From contig NC_092676.1 of NCBI RefSeq assembly GCF_964355755.1, positions 20,132,288 through 20,196,287 on the forward strand: a stretch of 64,000 nt of DNA. The letters are read 5' to 3'. The position numbers and the translations under genes are program-made. This document shows, in pieces, positions 1 through 9,952 of the stretch (the stretch's first letter is position 1; each line of letters opens with the position of its first letter). Origin of the DNA: Antedon mediterranea. Taxonomy: Eukaryota > Echinodermata > Crinoidea > Comatulida > Antedonidae. Under the pieces are notes generated by a model. The model did no database searches and was not told the DNA's origin. It worked only from the letters and a program-made list of their open reading frames with translations.

Positions 1-96
1 TTTGAAGTGTTCAATAAACAGTTCTTAATTTTCAACAATCACTTAATCTGTGGTAGAATTAATATAAAGGGGAAGGAATTAAATACTTGATCTATC

Positions 97-262
97 CACC
101 AATTTCAGTGTTCTTTTCTTACTCAATTTTGCCTGCTGTACACAGTAGATCTATGTTACTGCTGCTGCACTAAAATGAATATATCTGATTACAATTTTCA
201 TGTACCTACTGTATAAAAGAAAATGATGATATTAATATTATAATAATTCTAGGCCTAGAAAG
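97..262. repeat. Dispersed repeat, copy 1 (pair with 17881-18035)
   Basis: This stretch shares long near-identical blocks, in the same order and orientation, with 17881-18035. Shared words include CCACCAATTTCAGTGTTCTT near the start and CTGTATAAAAGA further in. It contains no ORF. The two copies are about 17.8 kb apart, which points to a non-autonomous interspersed repeat. The class is not recognised. Confidence 0.6.
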
Positions 263-750
263 ATACAGCTACTTAAAAAGCCATAGCCTTACAGTATGGG
301 TTCGAGGCTCACTCGCTCCATGCTTGTGGTGGTACAAGTCTCCTCGGATAAGGACTATAAACTGTAGGTTATCAAAGAGAATCCACTTTAAAGAACCATG
401 GTATGTACACAAAATTCTCATGTGCACTTTAAATACATCTTTCGAGATCATTAGCGGGTTACTCTGGTGCCAGTGTGTCTTAGCTTTTGTGATCTTAGGT
501 TTCGTGACACCCGTCAAGACGAATTAGCGCTGTAGTTTTCAACACCGACATGGTATAACCAGGGAAGAGATCCTTGGGGAAGAAGTATATAGTTGAAAAG
601 TGTAACGGTGCATTGAGACAATATTGCGCTATATATAAACAGTAGGGACAATAAAAAATACGACGGTTAGGGGAGGACGACGAATATCCTGTGTTATGCT
701 AGAGCGTAAAATCATATACAGTCAACATAGCCGTTTTATTAGTTACGCAC

Positions 751-833
751 CCTTCTTGTGCAAAGACGATGACCCGCTGCAGTATCTCTCTCTCTGAATC
801 ACTTGCCTCAAACACCGCTTTTACCACAGCCAT
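751..833 (-). CDS. Possible first coding exon of an unrecognised gene
   Basis: On the minus strand an ATG at 833-831 has a good initiation context (AAAATGG) and opens a 27-codon frame beginning MAVVKAVFEASDSEREIL and ending at VIVFAQE. A GTGCGT donor begins at 750, leaving phase 2. The composition is more GC-balanced and codon-like than the surrounding AT-rich DNA. If real, the gene runs leftward out of the window or into unresolved exons at 1-700, where I could not identify a partner. I do not recognise the family. It may be a chance short ORF. Confidence 0.35.
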
Positions 834-2258
834 TTTAACCCAATAAAAATGTTATTTCATTAAACAATTAAATTGGAAGTTCAATAGTTTTGAAAATTTC
901 ACATTTAAGTGTAATTTGAACTGTATATTTAAGGTTATTTATACATTATTTCTAGTCGTTCTTAACGTTACCGTCCTCAAAAAGTTAAGACGACGGAATT
1001 TCACGCTAAGCTCTACCCACTTTGTTAAAGCTCATGCATAAATTATTCATGAGCACCGTCTTCTGGCTTCCCGTCATGTTTTGTAAAGTCCTTATTAACA
1101 TAAAAAGAGTAAGTTTAAGGGTAAATGTACCAATTAGCGGTTAATCAAATAACAAATCAAAGTAATTAAAGTATTGTTATGTTGTACATGGATAATATAG
1201 ACAAACTTTTCATAATAAATGTTAATATTTTTAAAAAGTGATAACAAGTTTCACCTAAAAGCCTGAGAAATAAAGAGAAATATTTTTTTTAATAATGTTG
1301 ACCTACTGTATGACTTTTTATTATTATTCATCATTGAAGTATTATTCAGTTAAATAAATACTTAAATAAAAGCTTTAAATAATCAACAAGATATAAATAA
1401 ATTTTAAATAATAAGCAAAATATAGATTCAAATAGTTTTATCCTAAGTTTAATGCGACGATTATTTGTTTCTTTTCTGTAAAGATTTTATGGCCAGATTA
1501 TTTCAAAAAGTTATATTTATTAATATTTTGAAAAAAATATCTATCTATCCCATAATAAAATCTGGCCATGAGAAACTTTTCAGCGTGATCATTTCGAGCG
1601 TTTCAAAATTATTCAATTGGGTGGGTTGTAATCAAACCAAAATTGTAAAAGTCGAGCTCCTTGAAAATTTAAAGTTATTGAATGCTCTCCTCTTATTTCA
1701 TTATATGAAGATCTGGTCAAGGTCAAAAGGTCAAACATTTATCAGTCTCATTTTCATTTTGATATTACATCATATCTAAAAATTTGAATAATGTGGGTCG
1801 CATAATTTCATCTACACTGTATTGAACCTGTTACAGCTCTTCAGAATGTAAGGGGACCTTCATATTATTATTGAAGGTGCTGTACAGTATTGTATTTGTA
1901 GATATGAAAATTAAAGTAATATTGCTATTGTAAATATGTCATACATTACTAAATAAAAAATAAATTACATGCCATTTTCGCTTAGCGAACATCTTATTAT
2001 AGATATATTATAAATTGTCAATGTCCTGTATGTCATGAACTTTTCACCAATCGGAAGTCCAGATGGTACGCATGCATACACTTGGGAGGTATAAACTGAT
2101 TTCCCCGACTGAAAATGGTCTACGCTTGCGGACACACCCCTCCCATCACCCAAATAAAGGCAAGACGGAAAACTTTTTTAAGCCTCTAGGCCATGTTTCC
2201 AAAGTGTAAGATGCAATTTTTGAAGACCTGCAGCTTTAGTTTTAAAAATTTTCTTATC
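834..2258. other. AT-rich stretch, nothing recognised
   Basis: No convincing coding exon, RNA gene or repeat family is visible. The open frame at 1465-1779 has extreme AT-driven codon use (Ile, Phe, Leu, Lys) and no family signature, so it is not called. Confidence 0.5.
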
Positions 2259-2648
<390 letters not shown>

Positions 2649-2739
2649 ACAAGAGGCAACGAACATTAAAGCCCCATTCCCTACGTTTTTTAGATCTAAT
2701 TTAAGATCACAAACTATATTTAATGTAAAAATAATACTA

Positions 2740-3467
2740 TATGGTCCTATTGCGATAACCTTCTAAGACTAAAGAAATGGTTGTTGATTTCCGTAAATCA
2801 CTTAATGTCAAATATCCAATATTTATTAATGGTATATCAGTTGAGTTTGTAGAAGAATTTAAATTCTTGGGTATTTATATTTCAAATGATCTGAAGTGGC
2901 ATATTAACACACGTAACATTATTAGAAAGGCCCAAAGAAGAATCTACTTCCTACGTAGACTTAAATCATTTGGTATAAACTCTGAAATAATGTCGTCCTT
3001 CTATAGGTCAGTTATAGAGAGTGTAATAACGTATTCTTTAACGGTATGGTTCGGTAGCGCTACCGAATATGAAAAGCGTGACCTAAATAGAATAGTCAAG
3101 ACCGCATCGCGTATAATTGGATCTACACAACTGCCTTTGGAGAACATATTTTCGGATCGTCTTCTGAAAAAGGCAGTGGCTATCAAAGATGATCATTTTC
3201 ATCCGGCCTCTAGTATGTTCCAGTTGATGCGCAGCGGTCGGCGATTTCGTTCTATTAAGGCCAATAAGGCACGATTTACAAATAGTTTCTTTCCAGGATC
3301 TATTAGAGCCTTAAATATGATGTAGACTTTTTTTTGTAATGTTCTTGTTTTTTTAGTTCGTGTTGTGTCCGTTGGATATTGTGCTCCGCCAACAGAGCAA
3401 ACAGAATTTCTATGTTTTTTCTAAAACAAATGATAATAAATGATACTTGACTTGACTTGACTTGACT
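2740..3467 (+). mobile_element. 5'-truncated non-LTR retrotransposon (RT C-terminal end and 3' tail)
   Basis: A 182-codon frame (2777-3325) encodes the C-terminal part of a LINE reverse transcriptase. It contains FKFLGIYISNDLKW, a QRRIYFLRRLKSFG block, an SVITYSLTVWFGSAT block and a terminal SGRRFRSIKANKARFTNSFF region. These are typical of CR1/L2/Rex-type elements common in marine animals. The frame is intact to its stop. A short 3' UTR follows and then a (TTGAC)n tail at about 3448-3467, the expected retroposed 3' end. The catalytic FADD region is missing, so the copy is dead. The exact clade assignment is inference. Confidence 0.85.
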
Positions 3468-3634
3468 TTTTCGTCTTTAAACGGTTAAAAATGTGAAAAA
3501 TAAGCCGATTCTAATAATTATAGCGGCCCGCTATAAATCCCAAAATGCTTTGCGCGCGGATTGATATTTTTGTTTTTCACCTGTAATTCGCCCACTTTTC
3601 GATCGATCGTGAGGCCAAAACAAATGGAAGACTC

Positions 3635-3980
3635 CTAACTTTTCAGCGAAAATACCGGGTTTTCCCCAATTTGTATCAACGGAGTCTGGCAAAAATAGAA
3701 AGACAATTAATGCAGCAACTATACAACGTCAGACTAGGTATATAGCTCGCGTACGATGTTCGTACGTTACCGATGTTTACCAGCTAGGCCTACAAAACTA
3801 AGCCTAGCTAGGCTAGGCCTAAGACCGTCCACGAGAGGTCGATCGCCGCGAGCTACTTAGGTAGTGCATTGTTTCTCACTTTTTATCATAATTTACCATA
3901 AAACGTACATTTAAGACAAGGAATGACATGGTTTAATGTTTTTAAAGTGATATATATGTATTATTTTCCAAAAAACTTCC
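3635..3980. repeat. Dispersed repeat, copy 1 (pair with 54085-54410)
   Basis: About 330 bp is closely similar, in the same orientation, to 54085-54410. Shared words include TTCAGCGAAAATACC, GACAATT-ATGCAGCAACTA, GAGCTACTTAGGTAGTGCAT and ACATTTAAGACAAGGAATGA. Differences are scattered substitutions and small indels, including an extra GGCCTAGC-rich insert here. No coding content is seen and the class is unknown. Confidence 0.75.
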
Positions 3981-4003
3981 AAAATTGCAGGGAAGGGGTC
4001 GTT

Positions 4004-4060
4004 AATTCTAAACCGCCCGGTGATATACTGAAATTTAATTAATTAATTTGAAACATATAT
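4004..4060 (-). mobile_element. Fragment of tRNA-derived SINE (3' body)
   Basis: The sequence from AACCGCCCGGTGATA through TTAATTAATTTGAAAC matches the body of the SINE copies at 26898-27082 and 27262-27426, in the same orientation. Only the part farthest from the tRNA head is present, and it is followed by a TA tract. Confidence 0.6.
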
Positions 4061-4067
4061 ATATATA

Positions 4068-4300
4068 TAACACTCAGCCTCAACCATAAAGCTGGTCATA
4101 GGAAATAGATAAATAGATAAATAATATAGATAAATTTCTGACTATATTGACTGAAGCTTTAAAGCAAATAAACTATAAAATACAATATATATACAGTATA
4201 ACGCTCAGCCTTAACCATAAAGCTGGTCATAGGTACTTATAAATTTCATTTCATATTTTGAAGTACAATAAGTGCATTTCCGGGACCTAACAGCTCCATT
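4068..4300 (+). repeat. Tandem pair of the CTCAGCCT interspersed repeat
   Basis: CTCAGCCTCAACCATAAAGC occurs at about 4072 and a near copy at about 4203. The first carries the same ACTATAAAATACAATATATA tail as the copy at 2259-2372. The head matches at all three places. The same tail also appears alone at about 4486-4508, before another TA tract. Confidence 0.55.
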
Positions 4301-4507
4301 TTAGCTCAGTCACAACCATGATAGGGACTTATATATTTTAATAATATGACGTATCAGAGTGAAAAATTTATAAATTCTAGTTATATCAATTAGTATCACT
4401 AATGCAACTTGTATTCCCATTACAGGAATATGGAAATGTACAGTATTTAGGATATATATGGTTTTATTTTCTTATTGAAAGGAACTAAACTATAAAATAC
4501 AATATCA

Positions 4508-4508
<1 letters not shown>

Positions 4509-4596
<88 letters not shown>

Positions 4597-4600
4597 ATAT
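4509..4600. repeat. (TA)n microsatellite
   Basis: About 90 bases of TA repeat with one interruption (TATATTATAT). It forms the left border of the large inverted repeat. A second, shorter TA tract (5063-5097) lies just beyond the right arm. Confidence 0.95.
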
Positions 4601-4712
4601 AAATCATACTGTAAATTATAGAAACAGTGCTCATATTCGGAACATGATCTCATAATCGCGTCGAGCATAGCTCATTGGCGAAAGTTCCGTATTTTTTAGT
4701 TGTATGAAAAAA

Positions 4713-4784
4713 TGTCTCTGGCTGGATTCGAACCTGCAACCTCTCGCTTACAGGGCGAGTATCATACCACTAGGCCACAGAGCC
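4713..4784 (-). tRNA. tRNA-Thr(UGU)-like gene or pseudogene, left arm
   Basis: This is an exact mirror copy of the right-arm unit at 4841-4912. It has box A TGGCCTAGTGG, box B GGTTCGAATCC and a T6 run immediately 3' on the minus strand (about 4707-4712). The anticodon stem is perfect, but the acceptor and T stems each have one mismatch and the D stem is poor. It is therefore probably a tRNA-derived sequence rather than a working tRNA. Confidence 0.5.
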
Positions 4785-4840
4785 ATGTATGGTATTATCA
4801 CAGATTATTATCACAGATAATCTGTGATAATACCATACAT

Positions 4841-4912
4841 GGCTCTGTGGCCTAGTGGTATGATACTCGCCCTGTAAGCGAGAGGTTGCAGGTTCGAATC
4901 CAGCCAGAGACA
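4841..4912 (+). tRNA. tRNA-Thr(UGU)-like gene or pseudogene, right arm
   Basis: The 72-nt unit has 6 of 7 acceptor pairs (GGCTCTG with CAGAGAC), a perfect anticodon stem CTCGC/GCGAG and loop CCTGTAA (anticodon TGT). The T loop is TTCGAAT on a stem with one A-A mismatch. Box A (TGGCCTAGTGG) and box B (GGTTCGAATCC) match Pol III consensus, and TTTTTT follows at 4913. Oddities are C instead of the invariant T at position 33 and a weak D stem, which argue for a pseudogene or SINE head. A covariance-model scan would settle this. Confidence 0.5.
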
Positions 4913-5059
4913 TTTTTTCATACAACTAAAAAATACGGAACTTTCGCCAATGAGCTATGCTCGACGCGATTATGAGATCATGTTCCGAATATGAGCACTG
5001 TTTCTATAATTTACAGTATGATTTATATATAATTTACACAGTGCTACGCAACATCATTG

Positions 5060-5062
<3 letters not shown>

Positions 5063-5097
<35 letters not shown>
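5063..5097. repeat. (TA)n microsatellite right of the inverted repeat
   Basis: A short TA tract follows ATTGATTTATA. With 4509-4600 it brackets the inverted repeat. Confidence 0.9.
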
Positions 5098-5101
<4 letters not shown>

Positions 5102-5270
5102 TGCGGCCAGCTACATGCTGGTCGTACGAAACAAATTTGTAGTGATTAAAACAATAAAGTAACCAAGTTTTCTGCTGTTATTTTATTTATTTATGCTCTA
5201 CCTTGGTATTGAGCACTCTATCCTAACGGTCTGATAATTTCAACCTGAATATATATATATATATATAAAT

Positions 5271-5790
5271 TTCAGAGTTATTGCAATAGACCACGATGTC
5301 AAATGGAGCGACAAAACTCGCAAAGACAAAGAAAACCACTGGGAAATACAACTTAAAACCACAAAACCTTTTGGACTTAACATTAGGAACATACTCCCAG
5401 ATCGGTAAAATTATTCCATTGAATACCAAAATTTAAGTTTCAATATTAACCACCATAAGCTGTTTTTTAGTTTCATTCCATATTGTTTATTTCTATACCA
5501 AGCTACCTTCTTTGTTTTCTATTCTTATTCACCCACCATTCACCACCCTCTCTCCTTTTGTTGTATTTCTTTTATTCCTGTCCACCCAGGCAGCACTTGC
5601 CAGTTCTTATACTATGACGTTATCCAAATTCCTTCACTTGCACTGATGAAGGGCTAGTGTTGCCCGAAAGCTCTGCTAACTTTTCTAGCTGTTTTACTTT
5701 ATCGTTTTGATTTAGTATTTCACTTTTTTTTTGTATCTCCATTGAGATCCAGCCACTGATACCCACAGTATTGTAATTTTTTCAGTAATT
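5271..5790 (+). mobile_element. Penelope-like element remnant (GIY-YIG C-terminus and 3' flank)
   Basis: On the plus strand the frame ending at TAA 5406-5408 contains DHDVKWSDKTRKDKENHWEI followed by LKTTKPFGLN. This matches the C-terminal end of the GIY-YIG nuclease domain of Penelope-like elements (W-x(3)-L-x-T-x2-P-x-GLN pattern). The reverse transcriptase core is absent. About 230 bases downstream is a CTGATGA...CGAAA block like the hammerhead motifs that such elements carry in their terminal repeats. The copy is 5' truncated and inactive. The assignment rests on short motifs, so confidence is moderate. Confidence 0.65.
5643..5680 (+). ncRNA. Hammerhead-ribozyme-like motif
   Basis: CTGATGA (5643-5649) is followed by a GGGC/GCCC hairpin with loop TAGTGTT, then GAAA (5666-5669). 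A short GC-TCT-GC stem and TA, as in a cleavage-site UA, come next. Imperfections are an extra A between CTGATGA and stem II and no clear stem I pairing. It may be a decayed ribozyme of the Penelope-like element. Activity is not implied. Confidence 0.45.
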
Positions 5791-8700
5791 TGCCTTTGGA
5801 TTTATATTTGGTGGAATCTTTATTTGACACTTAATATCTTTACATACCTAATTTCAAAGAATGCTATATCGTCAGTTCATATTTCAATAGACTGTATGGC
5901 CTCCACGATCAAGTGCAATTAATTAACTTTATTAATAAATCATAAATACCTTAGCATGTAAAAATAGCACATGAATTATATACTGTAATAACATATCTCA
6001 TGTAGCGTAGAAGGAAAAACTGCTAATACATGTTATTAATAGGATACATATAGCAATTTTGTTGTAAAAAATGTTGAAAATTAATGTTTTAATAGTCGCG
6101 TCAAACATTGCATTTGCCGTCATATGTCGACGCGAACGTACTAGTTGACGCAATACACGCATTTCTGACGAATTGTACATTCTCGAGGCTGATCGATTAT
6201 TTAACTTTTTTACACCAAAATCACCTCAGTATATAGCATGGAGTAAGAATTTACTCCATGGTAAAATGCAATTAACACCCTAAACATATCCTATTTTGTA
6301 TAACTTACACTTTATAATGGTAGGGCTTGGTCATAACTGATAGGGCTTAGTATTTTTAGGAGGAACATAAAGGTATTCCCACATGATTGTCACATGGTCT
6401 CCCAGGAGGACTCCCATCTCTAACCAGACGAGAACCGGTGTTTCAACGTGGTAAAGGGGGGGGGGTAAAAGGCCTCCTACTACAAGTAAATGCAGAATAA
6501 CAGTCTATCTAGCCTGGCCTAGTTTATTATTAACTATTGTTAATTAAATTCAATTATTTTGATCATATTGAGTGTCATTTTACCTGCCTTTTTTATTCCT
6601 GATTGATGATAAAATTTTTGATAGAGATCGTGCTGCAGACAGTCGCTCACGTGGTATGTATGCCAGCAGGCGGCGGGCTGTCCGCCAGGCGAACATTTTC
6701 TCGGCGATACCATTTTTTTTAGAGGGAAGATAGCTGTACTTTGTTTCTGTAAGTAAATTGCGTTATTAAGAGTATCTTTTCCTACTAGAGTTGCGTCGAT
6801 GTTTGGGTTTGCGGGCGAAGAAGTGTTAACTTTATGGATAGTCTGAATACAGACTACTATGACATAGGGTTCAGTACTTCATACAATGTTTAGTTCTTAG
6901 ATAAATACATACTCTCTGTAAAAAGACGACCATAACACAAATACACACTTTATTCAGATATTCTGTTACCAAATAACAACTTTTGTGTTGTGTACAGGTA
7001 TTATACTGTATATTGAACTACTGTTGTTGGCATAAGATGATCCTTAATATTTAAACCCTAGAGAAGGACTGGAGGTCAATACGGTCATTTTTACAGTAAA
7101 TCTGTATAAAATTATGATTTAGTTACCATGATTTTCTGGTTTATTTACATCATTGCATTGTTACTGCTACCTGTTTAATATACAAAATAGGGAAACAGAC
7201 TCCTTATTATACTGTATGTACACTATTGTGCTAAATAATACCTAAATAAATACATTTAAAACCAGATTTAACATCAAGTAATTATTTGTTGCGCGTTTAC
7301 AAAATTTACTGTTTGGAATAAATTTTTGTAGCAACGATTAGTTTCTTGTACTTGGTTTTCACTTGGGTACAACACAAGGAGGTAAGCCCTCTGTAATTTG
7401 ACCAATCATGATGCGATGGAAATTCTGAACTGTCGCTTGTGATGCGCCCTCATCGTATCGAATCCAAATAAGAACCAAGTTTTAAAGAAAAACAGAAACT
7501 TTAGAATTAATTTAAATGCATGATGACTAAATTACCTTCCCTGTGGTACAGAGGTAAACTGCTTCCAGCTCACCACTTGTGAAGGTAACTTATATTAAAC
7601 TACTAATATAGATATATAAAATACAATAACAATTAATAACTACATAAAACTATAAAAACTGAATAAGAAAAATGCTATTAAAATAGTGTACACTAAGGCA
7701 TGACCAGATTTCATGATTAATTGTACATACTAATAAATAAAAGGTATACTTTAAAAATTTACTATTAAAGCACAGCAATTATAGTTATCTATTTTAGCTA
7801 ACTTATATTATGGGTACATTTCTCCCAAACACAAGAATATTTGTAAGATCTAAATACAAATAAGATCCAAATACATAAATATTTGGAAAACCAGATTCTT
7901 TAGAAAAAAGAAAAGCATTAGCCAATCAAGGTTGTTTGGTATCGGGATGGTTGACTGTATTATATCATTAAAAGGCTAGCAATACTTAATGCTCTGTCTA
8001 CATTATTGAACTAGTTTGCATTTTTTGACAATTTTTTAGACTACTTCTTTCAAATTACCTAGCAAATTTCTGGAGTTTACACACAGTATGTTTAGTATGC
8101 ATCGTGGTCTGTGTAAAATCCAGAGTTTCAGCTAGGTCTTTGGTTGTAGACCAAAATTAGTAAACAGATAAATATTTTGGCACATATGGCGTTTCATACA
8201 TATAATACTTGAGCTCACATTTCAGATAAAAATTGAAACGCTGATTGGTGGACTAACATAAAAAATACAATAACTGCCAAACTTTTATCTTTTTACTACT
8301 TTGAGTCTAGAACCTAGACTACTAGGCAATGTGAAAGCGGTATTAATGATTACATTTTAACTATCTTGAAATCGTCCAGTACTGTGCACAACACATGAAA
8401 TTAACATGTGGAATGGACACTCAGGCTAGTCACATTCATACCATATTTTTATATATATCAATCATTGATTTATACTTTTTCCTCCCTCTCTTGTAAACTT
8501 ATATTGCATTTGCTAAAATTAAATAACCTAATATACAATTTCACCCTAGATAACTTCCACCACCACCACCCCAATCCCTAGTACTGCCACAACCACACAA
8601 TCATCAATTATAAATACCTATTTCCCAATAATATAAAATGTATTTAAAAAAATTATTGCTTAAAATTCAACATTGTCATATGAATGTTTTCTCTACAGTA

Positions 8701-9503
8701 CATATATGTTTTTCAAGATTCTTATCAATACAATATATGGGAATATCATTTACTTTTTTATATTATAATATATATTGTATGTAGAAATACTCTGTTTTTA
8801 CAAATGACTGGCTTTTAGGTTTCGTATTAATATGGTCAGAAAACTTCTGGAGCGGTTATCACTTTAAAAAAACGGCCAGTGCAACAAGTAAATTACTCAA
8901 TACAACAAGAACACAAGATTACAATTTAGGAACTGGTCGTCTTATGGCAGTAAAGGCATGGGATTCATTACATTATACAAATAATAAATGTTTCTGAGGT
9001 GAATGGTGAGAATATTTCATGAGTTTAAAGAATGAAATATTCTCTCCATTCAACCAATACAAAATTTCCCTAATTAATCAACTACCTCCATCTTGAATCA
9101 TCGTCCAAGGCTAGGCCAGGAGGCTAGGCCATTAAAAAGGGCAGTGCTTCAATTTCTTACGTAGAGTAGAACAGTTATAAATGGCAAGCGGTACATATTG
9201 AATTTCAACCTCGCATATCAGAAAATTATCACCATAAATATCACCATTATATCACCTTTCCATTAAGTAGAACTTATACCAAAAGGTACATCTGTGATGC
9301 ATAATTAGCAAATTAAATGGCAAGGATACATTGAGGTATGTTACTATAAACATAATCCAAATTAAATATATATACTGTATTGGTAAAAGTACTATTACAA
9401 TAAGCATACAAGCTTTTTTATCAAATAACCTCTGTTCTGCTAAGCATAAAATCAATTTTGCATCACATACACAAACATCCTAGCTACTCAGTTTATATGA
9501 ACT
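5791..9503. other. Long stretch without recognised genes
   Basis: This is AT-rich DNA with no exon showing family similarity on either strand. Small items seen are a poly-G run (about 6457-6466), a short inverted match of 8163-8215 to 23981-24030 that indicates a shared interspersed repeat, and several LINE-like AATAAA-rich tails. The short open frames here look random. Confidence 0.5.
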
Positions 9504-9633
9504 TAAGCTCGGTTTACACTATCAAACTAGTGTGATGGCCAAAATATGGTAGTGATATGACATCATCATGTTCATATATTTGGCACATCACATTTTTTGT
9601 CACATAAAGTTTGATAGTGTAGACAGAGCTTAA
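9504..9633. mobile_element. MITE family A (TIR AGCTCTGTCTACACTATCAA), copy 1
   Basis: The terminal inverted repeats read AAGCTCGGTTTACACTATCA and, at the right, GATAGTGTAGACAGAGCTTA. The interior has the family words ATATGGTAGTGATATGACATC and GGCACATCACATTTTTTGTC in part. TA dinucleotides flank both ends. It lies 320 bp beyond the stop codon of the zinc transporter. Confidence 0.85.
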
Positions 9634-9952
9634 GTAATATGGTACATGACATTGGTTAAAATACTATATCCTTATTTTTATGAGAATACATAATTATTAT
9701 TTATTTCATCTCGTAATAAATGGTTACGAGATTATTGTGAAATATGAGCCTAGCGCGTGCGCGGGTACAAGCAGATTTCTGGAACGTTTTAATAAATGAA
9801 CTGCCAGTACATAAAGGCTAGTATTACATACAGTATACCTCTACAGTAATTAGTGACTTTTCTAATTTACCATTTAAACACTGGCACTGGAGAGGTAGAC
9901 CAAGTAGGGGATGACCAGTAGGGTTTCACAATGCATTAAATATTATTTGTGA

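Larger units (their letters stand above)
4595..5030. repeat. Perfect 213-bp inverted repeat with 10-nt spacer
   Basis: The left arm (4595-4807) and right arm (4818-5030) are exact reverse complements over every block I compared, including unique non-repetitive sequence. Only TTATCACAGA separates them. Each arm carries one tRNA-like unit followed by a T-run, pointing outward. The arms are flanked by TA microsatellites. No identity loss implies very recent origin, active gene conversion, or a fold-back artefact of library preparation or assembly. Confidence 0.93.

Noticed and set aside
1465-1779. 104-codon plus-strand open frame
   Set aside because: AT-driven composition, no motif and no splice context or promoter support.
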